Part shown: positions 43,571 to 51,798 of the stretch, piece after piece
How positions within the stretch are numbered: the stretch's first letter is position 1
Layout: each line of letters starts with the position of its first letter
DNA from: Paraperibacillus marinus
GTDB taxonomy: Bacteria; Bacillota; Bacilli; Bacillales; DSM-1321
NCBI RefSeq assembly: GCF_046237605.1
Contig: NZ_CP143542.1
Location: 1,054,001-1,118,000 of the forward strand
Direction of reading: 5' to 3'
DNA length: 64,000 nucleotides
Position numbers and translations under genes: made by a program
Notes under the pieces: generated by a model
What the model was told of the DNA's origin: nothing
The model's database searches: none
Seen by the model: only the letters and a program-made list of their open reading frames with translations

Positions 43571-44854
43571 ATGTCTGTAAAATGGGAAAAATTAGAAGGG
43601 AACCGCGGTGTTCTTACAGTTGAGCTTGAATCAGCGAAAGTATCCGAGGGTCTTGACGCGGCATTTAAAAAAGTCGTAAAGCAAATCAATGTACCAGGAT
43701 TCCGTAAAGGAAAAATGCCCCGTTCCATGTTTGAAAAACGCTTTGGTGTAGAATCATTATACCAGGATGCAATTGATTATCTTCTTCCTGAAGCATACGC
43801 TTCTGCAGTTGAAGAAGCAGGAATTGATCCAATCGACCGTCCGGAGATCGATGTAGACCAGTTCGAAAAAGGCAAAGAATTCATCTTCAAAGCAACTGTA
43901 ACGGTTAAGCCTGAAGTGAAGCTTGGCGATTACAAAGGACTTGAAGTTGAAAAGTTCGAAACAGAAGTAACAGAAGAAGAAGTAGATGCAGAAATCAAAA
44001 GCCTTCAGGAACGCCAGGCTGAGCTTGTAGTCAAAGAAGAAGGCGCAGCTGAAAATGGGGATACTGTAGTTATCGACTTCGAAGGATTCGTAAACAACGA
44101 AGCATTCGAAGGCGGAAAAGGCGAAAATTATTCACTTGAACTAGGATCTGGTTCTTTCATTCCAGGATTCGAAGAGAAGCTTGTAGGAGTCGAAACTGGC
44201 GCTGAGAAGGATGTAGAAGTGACTTTCCCTGAAGAGTACCATGCTGCTGACCTTGCTGGACAGCCCGCTGTATTCAAAGTGAAGGTGCATGAAATTAAAT
44301 CCAAGCAGCTTCCTGAGTTAGATGATGAGTTTGCCAAGGATGTTGACGAAGAAGTTGAAACCCTTGCTGAATTGAAAGAAAAAACAAGAACACGCTTAGA
44401 AGATACCAAAAAGCATGAAGCGGAGCACCATGTCCGTGATACAGTAGTTGAGAAAGCTGCTGACAATGCTGAAGTGGAAATTCCTAAAGTAATGATCGAC
44501 AATGAAGTGGAACGCATGATGAGCGAGTTCGACCAGCGCCTGCAAATGCAGGGCATGAACCTCGAAATGTACTTCCAATTCTCAGGTCAGGATGAAGAAG
44601 CCCTTCGCGGCCAAATGACTGAAGAAGCAGAAAAGCGTGTGCGTGTGAACCTTACACTTGAAGCGATTGGCCAGCAGGAAAACTTCGAAGTATCTGAAGA
44701 AGAAGTAAATGAAGAAATCAGCAAGATGGCTGAAATGTACAATATGGATACAGAAAGCATAAAAGCTGCTCTTGGAAGCCTTGAAGGCGTCAAGTCGGAT
44801 CTTAAGAACCGCAAAGCAATCGACTTCCTTGTTGAAAACAGCAAAACAGTTTAA
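43571..44854 (+). CDS. tig: Trigger factor
   Basis: Ribosome-bound chaperone and prolyl isomerase. ATG 43571 behind TTTGGAGGG gives 427 residues; 15 in-frame codons upstream are rejected. Ribosome-docking motif GFRKGK at 43-48; FKBP-type isomerase domain about 150-245 (NGDTVVIDFEGFVNNEAFEGG is split here as GDTVVIDFEGFVN); helical C-terminal arms to 427. Monocistronic with its own promoter and terminator. Confidence 0.97.
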   Translation: MSVKWEKLEGNRGVLTVELESAKVSEGLDAAFKKVVKQINVPGFRKGKMPRSMFEKRFGVESLYQDAIDYLLPEAYASAVEEAGIDPIDRPEIDVDQFEKGKEFIFKATVTVKPEVKLGDYKGLEVEKFETEVTEEEVDAEIKSLQERQAELVVKEEGAAENGDTVVIDFEGFVNNEAFEGGKGENYSLELGSGSFIPGFEEKLVGVETGAEKDVEVTFPEEYHAADLAGQPAVFKVKVHEIKSKQLPELDDEFAKDVDEEVETLAELKEKTRTRLEDTKKHEAEHHVRDTVVEKAADNAEVEIPKVMIDNEVERMMSEFDQRLQMQGMNLEMYFQFSGQDEEALRGQMTEEAEKRVRVNLTLEAIGQQENFEVSEEEVNEEISKMAEMYNMDTESIKAALGSLEGVKSDLKNRKAIDFLVENSKTV

Positions 44855-44865
44855 TAATTAAAGGG

Positions 44866-44895
44866 CAAGGCACGACTTAATCGTGCCTTGTTTTA
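44866..44895 (+). terminator. Terminator after tig
   Basis: CAAGGCACGA (44866-44875) pairs with TCGTGCCTTG (44881-44890), then TTTTA. Confidence 0.82.
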
Positions 44896-45257
44896 TACTA
44901 TCAGGTGTTCTTTCATAGACCCCGTTGTTTTTTCAGGAGCATGGGATGCATTCAAGATTGATTTTTTACTGGAATCAGTGTAGATTAATTCTAATAACGC
45001 ATATACATAATTCAATCTTTCCAGCAGGTTTGAAAATGGCTAGTTTGGAAATGCTTGTAAAGGGCAATATACATATTAATGAACTGCGTCCCGGAAATCA
45101 GGATTAAAGGGCCATAAGTTTTTTCATTTCTTATTTCAATGTATTGTATGTTAAGATTTACTATACATAGAGAAACAAAAAGATAGACCCTTTTCCTGAG
45201 TAAGTAGTAATGCATCTGGGCTTTTTTTGAGGGATAGTATTTAAAGGGGTGAAATGT
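44896..45257. other. tig-clpX intergenic region
   Basis: AT-rich. A 60-codon frame at 44925 has no good ribosome site and is not called. No convincing -35/-10 pair was found for clpX, although TATACA at 45162 could be a -10. Confidence 0.4.
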
Positions 45258-46526
45258 ATGTTCAAATTTAACGATGAAAAAGGGCAGCTTAAATGTTCTT
45301 TTTGCGGCAAAACACAAGAACAGGTGCGCAAGCTTGTAGCGGGACCTGGTGTATATATCTGTGATGAATGTATCGAACTGTGTACAGAAATCGTAGAAGA
45401 AGAGCTTGGGACTGAAGAAGAAGTTGAATTCAAGGACGTTCCAAAACCAAGGGAGATCCGCGAAATTCTGGATGAGTATGTAATCGGACAGGAACAGGCA
45501 AAGAAATCCCTTGCTGTCGCGGTTTATAATCACTATAAGCGAATCAATTCCAACAGCAAGATCGACGATGTCGAGCTTTCCAAGAGTAATATCTGTTTGA
45601 TCGGGCCGACAGGAAGCGGGAAAACCCTGCTTGCTCAGACTCTTGCACGCTTATTGAATGTGCCTTTTGCAATTGCAGACGCCACTTCATTGACTGAAGC
45701 CGGATATGTTGGCGAGGATGTTGAAAACATTCTCCTGAAGCTGATCCAGGCAGCGGATTATGATGTGGAAAAGGCTGAAAAAGGCATCATTTACATCGAT
45801 GAAATCGATAAAGTGGCAAGGAAATCGGAAAACCCGTCCATCACACGCGATGTATCGGGTGAAGGTGTACAGCAGGCGCTCCTCAAAATCCTTGAAGGCA
45901 CAACAGCAAGCGTGCCGCCTCAGGGAGGACGCAAGCATCCACATCAGGAATTCATCCAGATTGATACAACGAATATCCTGTTCATCTGCGGCGGTGCATT
46001 TGACGGCATCGAGCCGATCATCAAACGCCGTCTTGGACAGAAGGTAATCGGATTTGGAGGAGACCAGAAAAAAGAAGATGTGGACCAAAAAGCTCTTCTG
46101 ACAAGGGTCCTTCCAGAAGATATGCTTAAATTCGGCTTGATTCCGGAGTTCATCGGCCGTCTCCCGGTCATTGCAACTCTTGAGCAGCTGGATGAAGCAG
46201 CCCTGATTGAAATTTTGACCAAGCCAAAAAACGCGCTTGTGAAGCAATATCAAAAAATGCTTGAACTTGATGATGTTGAATTGGAATTCGAACCTGAAGC
46301 ACTCAGTGAAATTTCCAAGAAGGCAATCGAACGCAAAACAGGTGCCCGCGGACTTCGTTCCATTATTGAGGGCATTATGCTCGAAGTGATGTTCGACCTT
46401 CCTTCACGAGATGATATTGAGAAATGTATCATCACCGCTGAAACGGTCACTGAAAACAAACCGCCCAAATTGCTTTTGACTGACGGGACACTTGTTACAG
46501 GGAAAGAAAAGAAAACTTCTGCTTAA
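45258..46526 (+). CDS. clpX: ClpX, ATPase subunit of ClpXP protease
   Basis: AAA+ unfoldase that feeds substrates to ClpP. ATG 45258 gives MFKFNDEKGQLKCSFCGKT, the Bacillus start, 422 residues; GTG 45249 overlaps the ribosome site AAAGGGGTG. Zinc-binding cysteines at 13, 16, 35 and 38, Walker A GPTGSGKT near 117, Walker B IIYIDEIDK near 180, pore loop GYVGEDVE near 148-155, and ClpP-binding IGFGGDQ near 263. All key residues are present. Confidence 0.97.
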   Translation: MFKFNDEKGQLKCSFCGKTQEQVRKLVAGPGVYICDECIELCTEIVEEELGTEEEVEFKDVPKPREIREILDEYVIGQEQAKKSLAVAVYNHYKRINSNSKIDDVELSKSNICLIGPTGSGKTLLAQTLARLLNVPFAIADATSLTEAGYVGEDVENILLKLIQAADYDVEKAEKGIIYIDEIDKVARKSENPSITRDVSGEGVQQALLKILEGTTASVPPQGGRKHPHQEFIQIDTTNILFICGGAFDGIEPIIKRRLGQKVIGFGGDQKKEDVDQKALLTRVLPEDMLKFGLIPEFIGRLPVIATLEQLDEAALIEILTKPKNALVKQYQKMLELDDVELEFEPEALSEISKKAIERKTGARGLRSIIEGIMLEVMFDLPSRDDIEKCIITAETVTENKPPKLLLTDGTLVTGKEKKTSA

Positions 46527-46573
46527 TTCATCAGAAACCTTTTAGAAAGACAAGTTCTTTCAGGGTCTAAATG

Positions 46574-46607
46574 AGCTGCCGGCTTAGAAAAGCCGGCAGC
46601 TTTTTTT
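46574..46607 (+). terminator. Terminator after clpX
   Basis: AGCTGCCGGCTT (46574-46585), loop AGAA, AAGCCGGCAGCT (46590-46601), then Ts. Confidence 0.88.
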
Positions 46608-46735
46608 CGTTCCTGTTATGCGTTGCTCCTCTCACCGCCTTTTCGTGTTTGTGCTGTTTGATCAAAAAAGAAATCTCATTCCTTACTCGTTTTTACGTTA
46701 AAATAGAAACAGAGCATAGGAGGATGAAGCCTGTG

Positions 46736-47872
46736 ATGGAAGAACGGATATATAAACTGAGAATACTTAAGGAAATAGCAGAAAAGCTTAATGAAGGAAC
46801 GTCTCTGGAAGCGGTGCTGCAGGATGTCCTGGTACTTCTTCTTGAGATTACCGAATTTGAAACAGGATGGATATTTTTAATGGACAGCCGGGGGAATCAT
46901 CATCTTGCTGCCCATCATAACCTCCCGCCTGCCTTAAAAAAGGACCGGTTTGCGCCAATGTGCACAAACAACTGCTGGTGTGTCAGCAAGTTTTCCCGCG
47001 GCACACTTACGAATGCCTCAAACATTATGGAATGTAAACGGCTGGAAGAAGCAGCAGCGCTGGGGGCTGGAAATGATACCGGAGGTTTGACCCATCATGC
47101 CACGGTTCCCCTGCGTGCGGGCTCTGAGCAATTCGGACTCTTGAATGTAGCCGCACCAGGCAGGGAAGCTTTCAATCAAAGTGAGCTTGATCTGCTGGAA
47201 TCTGTGGCCTTTCAGATAGGTGCTTCTATTAAGCGGATCCGGCTGCAATCAGCTGAGCAGGAAAATGTCCTTATTCAGGAGAGGAACCGCCTGGCAAGGG
47301 ATCTGCATGATTCGGTAAATCAGCTGCTGTTCTCTGTTTCACTGACGGCACGGGCTGGAAGGGAAATGACCGATCAGGATCAGATGAGGGATGCCTTCAC
47401 ATATATTCAGGAGATGTCACAAAGGGCGCTTGCTGAAATGAAGGCATTGATCTGGCAGCTCCGTCCGCAGGGCCTTGAAAATGGCTTGATTGACGCCATT
47501 TCCGGCTATGGGAAAATGATCGGCCTTGAGGTCCACAGCCAGGTTGAGGGACTGATTTCCCTGCCGGCCATCATGGAGGAAGCTCTATGGAGGATAGGCC
47601 AGGAAGCCTTAAATAATTGTAAAAAGCACTCTGGAGAAAAGGATATATACCTGCATATCAAGACAGGCATCGATAGCGTGCTCTTTGAGATTCAGGATCA
47701 TGGGAAAGGCTGTCTGCTGAATGGAATGGAGTCTCTTCCTTCCCTGGGGCTGTCTGCCATGCGTGAACGTGCAGAAAGGCTGGACGGCACATTTAGTATC
47801 AGAAGCACACCAGGCAAAGGAACGGCGATCAGGATCACCATCCCACTGCAAAAGGAGAACGATGGAATATGA
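46736..47872 (+). CDS. Cytoplasmic GAF-domain sensor histidine kinase (YhcY/AirS-like)
   Basis: 378 residues, close to B. subtilis YhcY. Start ATG 46736 (GTG 46733 also fits) behind AGGAGG; the ATG touching that site is too close. No membrane helix. GAF domain about 20-170 with a cysteine cluster at Cys76, Cys80, Cys82 (CTNNCWC) and Cys100 (IMEC). Then HisKA_3 with ERNRLARDLHDSVNQLL, phospho-acceptor His191, and a HATPase domain to the end (GQEALNNCKKHS, DHGKGC, GLSAMRERA). S. aureus AirS, a related kinase, holds a redox-sensing [2Fe-2S] cluster on GAF cysteines; the same role here is inferred. Overlaps its regulator by 4 bp. Confidence 0.87.
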   Translation: MEERIYKLRILKEIAEKLNEGTSLEAVLQDVLVLLLEITEFETGWIFLMDSRGNHHLAAHHNLPPALKKDRFAPMCTNNCWCVSKFSRGTLTNASNIMECKRLEEAAALGAGNDTGGLTHHATVPLRAGSEQFGLLNVAAPGREAFNQSELDLLESVAFQIGASIKRIRLQSAEQENVLIQERNRLARDLHDSVNQLLFSVSLTARAGREMTDQDQMRDAFTYIQEMSQRALAEMKALIWQLRPQGLENGLIDAISGYGKMIGLEVHSQVEGLISLPAIMEEALWRIGQEALNNCKKHSGEKDIYLHIKTGIDSVLFEIQDHGKGCLLNGMESLPSLGLSAMRERAERLDGTFSIRSTPGKGTAIRITIPLQKENDGI

Positions 47873-48507
47873 AAGTATTGATTGCGGATGACCATCATGT
47901 AGTACGAAGGGGGCTGTCGATGTTCCTGCAGACCCAGGAGGACATCACGGTTGTCGGCGAGGCCGGCAACGGAGAAGAGGCTGTTGCACTCGCCCTTGAA
48001 CTGAAGCCGGATATTATCCTCATGGACCTAGATATGCCTGTGCTCAATGGCATCGAAGCGACCAAGCGCATTAAAGAAGATCAGCCTAAAGCATGCATTT
48101 TAATATTAACCAGCTTTTCAGATCAAGACCATGTCCTGCCTGCGATTGAAGCGGGAGCGGCAGGGTATCAGCTGAAGGATATTGAACCGGACGAACTCGT
48201 AAGAATCATGAAAAAAGTCGCAGCAGGCGAAAACCAGCTGCATTCAAAGGCGGCCACCCAGCTGATTTCTGCCATTTCCGGAGCAGGGGACACTGAGAAA
48301 AAGGCAATCAGTGATTTAACCCGCCGCGAGCTCGAGGTCCTGATTGAAATTGCCAGCGGGAAAAGCAATAAGGCGATATCCTCTGCCTTGTTTATTACAG
48401 AAAAAACAGTAAAAACACATGTGTCCAGCATATTGTCAAAGCTTGGCGTGGCGGACCGGACACAGGCCGCCCTTTATGCAGTAAAACATGGCCTTATCAA
48501 GACTTGA
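47869..48507 (+). CDS. NarL/LuxR-type response regulator (YhcZ/AirR-like)
   Basis: 212 residues. Receiver domain with DDHH at 7-10, phospho-Asp53 in ILMDLDMPVLNG and the conserved Lys in YQLKDIEPDEL near 103. C-terminal LuxR helix-turn-helix about 143-205, including LTRRELEVLIEIASGKSNK and ITEKTVKTHVSSILSKLGV. ATGA overlap with the kinase makes them a pair. Regulon unknown. Confidence 0.9.
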   Translation: MKVLIADDHHVVRRGLSMFLQTQEDITVVGEAGNGEEAVALALELKPDIILMDLDMPVLNGIEATKRIKEDQPKACILILTSFSDQDHVLPAIEAGAAGYQLKDIEPDELVRIMKKVAAGENQLHSKAATQLISAISGAGDTEKKAISDLTRRELEVLIEIASGKSNKAISSALFITEKTVKTHVSSILSKLGVADRTQAALYAVKHGLIKT

Positions 48508-48570
48508 ACCGGCATGCTGCCGGGTTAGTATTTGTGGCAGTTGGCAAGGCGCAAAAAAGTTGGATCACAG

Positions 48571-48740
48571 GAGTTTTCTACTTGTAGACCATGCATGAAA
48601 GGAACCTGGACAAGAGCAACAATAAACATAATAAGGTGGTGGAGCGGAGAAAGGCGCAGGCGGAATGCCAGCAAGATAAATGATGTTCACACCTAGTCGT
48701 AGGAAGCCTTATGATACATGCAGCTCCATCCCTTTTCCAC
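48571..48740 (+). repeat. Family 2 repeat, copy 2
   Basis: About 170 bp, same order of blocks as the copies at 42018 (inverted) and 53580: GAGTTTTCTACTTGTAG, CATGCATGAAAGGAACC, GGTGGTGGAGCGGAGAAAGG, GGAATGCCAGCA and GCAGCTCCATCCCTTTTCC. Slightly more diverged than the other two. It fills most of the 300-bp gap after the response regulator. Confidence 0.8.
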
Positions 48741-48750
48741 GGAAGACCTC

Positions 48751-48778
48751 ACAGAACCTTTTACCGGCCCATATAATA
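48751..48778 (+). promoter_or_regulatory. Probable sigma-K promoter for the 120-residue protein
   Basis: AC (48751-48752), 17-bp spacer, CATATAATA (48770-48778), a full match to the AC-N17-CATANNNTA sigma-K consensus, about 30 bp before the gene. Confidence 0.6.
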
Positions 48779-48807
48779 AGCTATGGCAAGTAAAGGAGTG
48801 GTTATAA

Positions 48808-49170
48808 GTGGAAGGGCCTTACTCTTATTATTACAACCTGCCTCCCCAGATGTTCATCAATCCGCGTATTCCCGCTGGGTCGGATCCATATGATGTGAAA
48901 TTAATGCAGAAGAATGCAAAGAAATTCCTCCTCCTGCAGCAGGAAATCGGAAGTTTGTTAACCAAAATTTCTTCAGATCAATCTTTTGCCAGGAAGCTGA
49001 AATCAGCAGCTGCAGCCGGACAGGATCAAAAAGTGAACCAACTGATTCAATCTACAGGAGTTCGTACACCAGTCAAAATCGATATTAACCCAGACCGGAT
49101 CGCCATCCTGTTCCTTCCTCCTGCCGATGGAGAGGCATGCTTTGGAATTACGATAGCGCTTTGCTGGTAA
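48808..49170 (+). CDS. Hypothetical protein, probably sporulation-associated
   Basis: 120 residues from GTG 48808 behind AAAGGAGTGG. N-terminus is Tyr/Pro-rich (PYSYYYNLPPQMF), the middle is helical (KKFLLLQQEIGSLLTKISSD, KLKSAAAAGQDQ), the end has ILFLPPADGEACFGITIALCW. Proteins of this shape occur in spore formers, but I cannot name the family. A sigma-K-type promoter directly upstream suggests late mother-cell expression, so a coat or crust role is possible. Confidence 0.7.
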   Translation: MEGPYSYYYNLPPQMFINPRIPAGSDPYDVKLMQKNAKKFLLLQQEIGSLLTKISSDQSFARKLKSAAAAGQDQKVNQLIQSTGVRTPVKIDINPDRIAILFLPPADGEACFGITIALCW

Positions 49171-49201
49171 TGGGGTTTTGTATAAAGAAAAGTTTTTTTA
49201 A

Positions 49202-49230
49202 AAAACCCGGGGTTATTTACCTCGGGTTTT
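49202..49230 (+). terminator. Terminator after the 120-residue protein
   Basis: AAAACCCG pairs with CGGGTTTT around a GGGTTATTTACCT loop that can extend the stem; T run included. Confidence 0.7.
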
Positions 49231-49836
49231 GCTGTGCTGCGGTAAACAGGGAAACGGCAGAGAATTACCGAAAACATCAACGAAGAAGTAACTGATTATA
49301 GAATTCACAGCTTGTGTCTACCTGGAATTTCCAGTAATCTCCAGTCGGTGATTTACATGAACAAGAGATATTCTTACTATCGTACATATCAGTTTCTTGA
49401 GAGCTCATTGAACTAAAGGGTATTCGGCCGCTAAGGGGCAGCCTTTTGTTCTTTTCAGAACCGCTTGGAAAACAAAGGATTTTTAATATCTTTTTTGAAC
49501 TAATATAGATAATAAGTCAAAAAAGGGAGAGTATTTTGGGGGTGCGTTGTTCCAGGGAGGATACCGGCCTTTTTTGTTGAAGTCCTTATTGAACAAAAGG
49601 GGCTGAGTAATTCATGGTAAGATCAATGAAGTAAACACATATCAAACTTTTTAAACGCAGTATTGATACATCTCGAATCAGTGTCTACACTTACTGAGGG
49701 AGACATCCGTGGGATATTATGATTAAACCAAACGCTTCAATCTACTCCTCAAGCCTTAGATGAGGTTACTTCCCCAGGTGCTATTGCGATTTCAAGAATA
49801 CCACTATAATACTTAAGGTAAGAAGGAGTGGGAATA
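49231..49836. other. Intergenic region with a possible gene remnant
   Basis: No intact gene. From 49630 to 49809 one frame is open except for a single TGA (49669-49671 region) and reads like protein (SNFLNAVLIHLESVSTL, then NQTLQSTPQALDEVTSP), possibly a decayed gene. The motif TTGAACTAAAGGG near 49409 resembles short dispersed Bacillus sequences. Nothing more is supported. Confidence 0.35.
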
Positions 49837-50796
49837 TTGAAAACCAAAAAGAATTTTAGATTTTGGATTATTATGAAAAAGTCTTTATTGGTTATTGTGG
49901 GAATCGCTCTTTTCTGGGTGGTTCTCCATCAGGCTATGATGGTATATGAACAAAAAAAATATCCACCACTAGGGAAATTAGTTAAAGTAGATGGAAAGAA
50001 AATGCATGTCTATTCAAAGGGTAGTGGTGAAAATACCATTGTCTTGTTAAGTGGATTGGGTACAGCCGCACCTGTGTTAGATTTTGAACCTTTGATTAAT
50101 GAAATGTCAAAGAAAAATAAAGTAGTCGTAGTCGAGAGTTTTGGATATGGATGGAGTGATTTAACTAATAAAGAACGGACGGTAGAAAATATAGTGGAAG
50201 AAATAAGAACCGCTTTAAAAAAATCAAATATAGAAGGTCCATATATATTGATGCCACACTCCATTTCTGGCATTTACAGTATGTATTATGCAAATAAATA
50301 TCCAAAGGAAGTTAGAGCTGTAATAGGGATTGAACCTACCCTGCCAAATGCTTCTGGTTCACATTCTAATTCACATTCTGGTTCTTTCCCTAAATTCGCA
50401 GGTTATTTAGCACCAATAGGAATTATAAGATTGGTATCATATGTAATTCCAGGCCTTACCTCACCATTAGCGGAGGAAGGAGTTTATTCTAAAGAGAATT
50501 TAAAGATGACTAAAGCTATTACTGCTTGGAAATACTTTAACAAAAATATAGTGAACGAAACAAATAATATGGGTAGAAATATTGATAAAACAATTAATAT
50601 GAGATTTCCATCTGATATGCCAGTCCTATTATTTAATAAGGAACAACCTAAAGTAAATGACTTTTATCAGACGGAAAAATGTAAAACAGTCACTTTAAAG
50701 GGAAACCACTATTTACATTGGACACGTTATAAAAAAATGAGTATACAGGTTAATGATTTTACAGAAACATTAGCTGCTATTAGTAAAATAAATTGA
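49837..50796 (+). CDS. Membrane-anchored alpha/beta hydrolase
   Basis: 319 residues from TTG 49837 behind AGAAGGAG (GTG 49828 is part of that site). An N-terminal hydrophobic helix (about 12-32) anchors it, with the hydrolase domain outside. Nucleophile Ser in MPHSISGIYSM (a variant of GxSxG with Pro-His-Ser-Ile-Ser-Gly), oxyanion-type LLSGLGTAAP, and a probable catalytic His in KGNHYLHWTR near the end. Noticeably more AT-rich, with Asn/Lys/Ile-heavy codon use, than neighbouring genes, suggesting acquisition by transfer. Substrate unknown. Confidence 0.82.
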   Translation: MKTKKNFRFWIIMKKSLLVIVGIALFWVVLHQAMMVYEQKKYPPLGKLVKVDGKKMHVYSKGSGENTIVLLSGLGTAAPVLDFEPLINEMSKKNKVVVVESFGYGWSDLTNKERTVENIVEEIRTALKKSNIEGPYILMPHSISGIYSMYYANKYPKEVRAVIGIEPTLPNASGSHSNSHSGSFPKFAGYLAPIGIIRLVSYVIPGLTSPLAEEGVYSKENLKMTKAITAWKYFNKNIVNETNNMGRNIDKTINMRFPSDMPVLLFNKEQPKVNDFYQTEKCKTVTLKGNHYLHWTRYKKMSIQVNDFTETLAAISKIN

Positions 50797-50951
50797 ATTC
50801 GCTTAGTTTATCTTAGCTTCTTGTGCTAACGGAACAGCTGTCCTTTAGGTTAAGAAAGTATGGCTTTAATGGCTCTAGGTAGATACCTATTCCTCTATAA
50901 ATATGGACACATATACTACTTTTGTAAGTTCAAATGGAGAGGAAATAGAGA

Positions 50952-51107
50952 ATGGATCGACAATTTTATGGTGGCAGCACCGGAATGATGGGTTATGGAA
51001 CACCTGGAATGATGGGATATGGAACACCTGGAATGACGGGTTATGGTTATCCCGGCATGATGGGTTATGGGTACGGGCATCACGGCCATCATGGCTGCGG
51101 CTGCTAG
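50952..51107 (+). CDS. 51-residue Gly/Tyr/Met repeat protein
   Basis: Open frame from ATG 50952 to TAG 51105-51107, preceded by AGAGGAAATAGAG. After MDRQFYGGST the protein is four 8-residue repeats (GMMGYGTP, GMMGYGTP, GMTGYGYP, GMMGYGYG) and ends HHGHHGCGC, a possible metal-binding or cross-linking tail. Repeat period at DNA level is 24 bp. Composition recalls small spore-coat proteins; CATATACTA at 50910 fits a sigma-K -10 but no -35 is at the right distance. No family recognised. Confidence 0.7.
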   Translation: MDRQFYGGSTGMMGYGTPGMMGYGTPGMTGYGYPGMMGYGYGHHGHHGCGC

Positions 51108-51304
51108 CGAATATTTTAGTAAAACTGCCTATTAACTAAAATACGAATAATGAAACTTGGAAATGAAAAGGCCGGTACCCACTAGTCAACAATTAGTTAT
51201 CCTTATGGTGCATATTTAAATGGATGGACAGTAATGGTTGATCCATTACTATTTAAAACCCTTTTTCCTTGAATCAACGGGTGCGTTAGTTAAAAGAATG
51301 TTTT

Positions 51305-51325
51305 GGCTGCTTCGGCAGCCTTTTA
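51305..51325 (+). terminator. Terminator with UUCG tetraloop
   Basis: GGCTGC (51305-51310), TTCG, GCAGCC (51315-51320), then TTTTATT. Between 51108 and 51304 no gene is seen. Confidence 0.75.
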
Positions 51326-51424
51326 TTATGGGGTTACGGGTACTTTTCTTGAGTCTCTGCCTTCCAAATTAGCAATAGATTTAAACCAAGTAAATATAAG
51401 CTTTATTTGGCAGGCACCGCTTTC

Positions 51425-51565
51425 CGGTTTTCTAGGAAAAGCGGGACAGGTGAGAGCCCGCAGCGAAGCGAGAAGCTCACCGCCCGCCCCGCTCCAATGG
51501 AGTGCCTGCAGCGGAAATCAACTTTCTTGGTCCATAAACCATGAGTATGCGAAATCAAAATTTTA
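51425..51565 (+). repeat. Family 1-related core, copy D (partial)
   Basis: Contains AGCGGGACAGGTGAGAG, GCTCACCGCCCGCCCCGC, GTGCCTGCAGCGGAAATCAA and CTTTCTTGG, matching the centre and right part of copy A (12660-12740). The left end and the AAAACAGCC right end are missing or degenerate (GCGAAATCAAAATTTT). The GGTGAG/CTCACC arms can form a hairpin. Confidence 0.65.
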
Positions 51566-51798
51566 ATATACGGATTGAAGAAGCGGGAACCATTTGAAAT
51601 CGAGAACAGCCCGAAAACCGCAATTTCTCTGCAGCCTGAGCAAAAGATACATCAGCACCATATGCATTCTCTTCTATTAATACCGGCTTTCTTCTATAGA
51701 AAGGGGAGTTTTCTGCACGAATTGCAAAAGAACCGCCTGCGATAGCAGACCTAAGGGACATTGCAGCATGCTGCCTATATTCTTTACGCAAATATCTT

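Noticed and set aside
44925..45107. 60-codon frame between tig and clpX
   Set aside because: No suitable ribosome site and no recognisable sequence.
50903..51139. 78-codon frame overlapping the Gly/Tyr repeat protein
   Set aside because: Its NDGLWNTW-type repeats are the out-of-frame reading of the 24-bp repeats; the frame at 50952 has the better ribosome site and composition.
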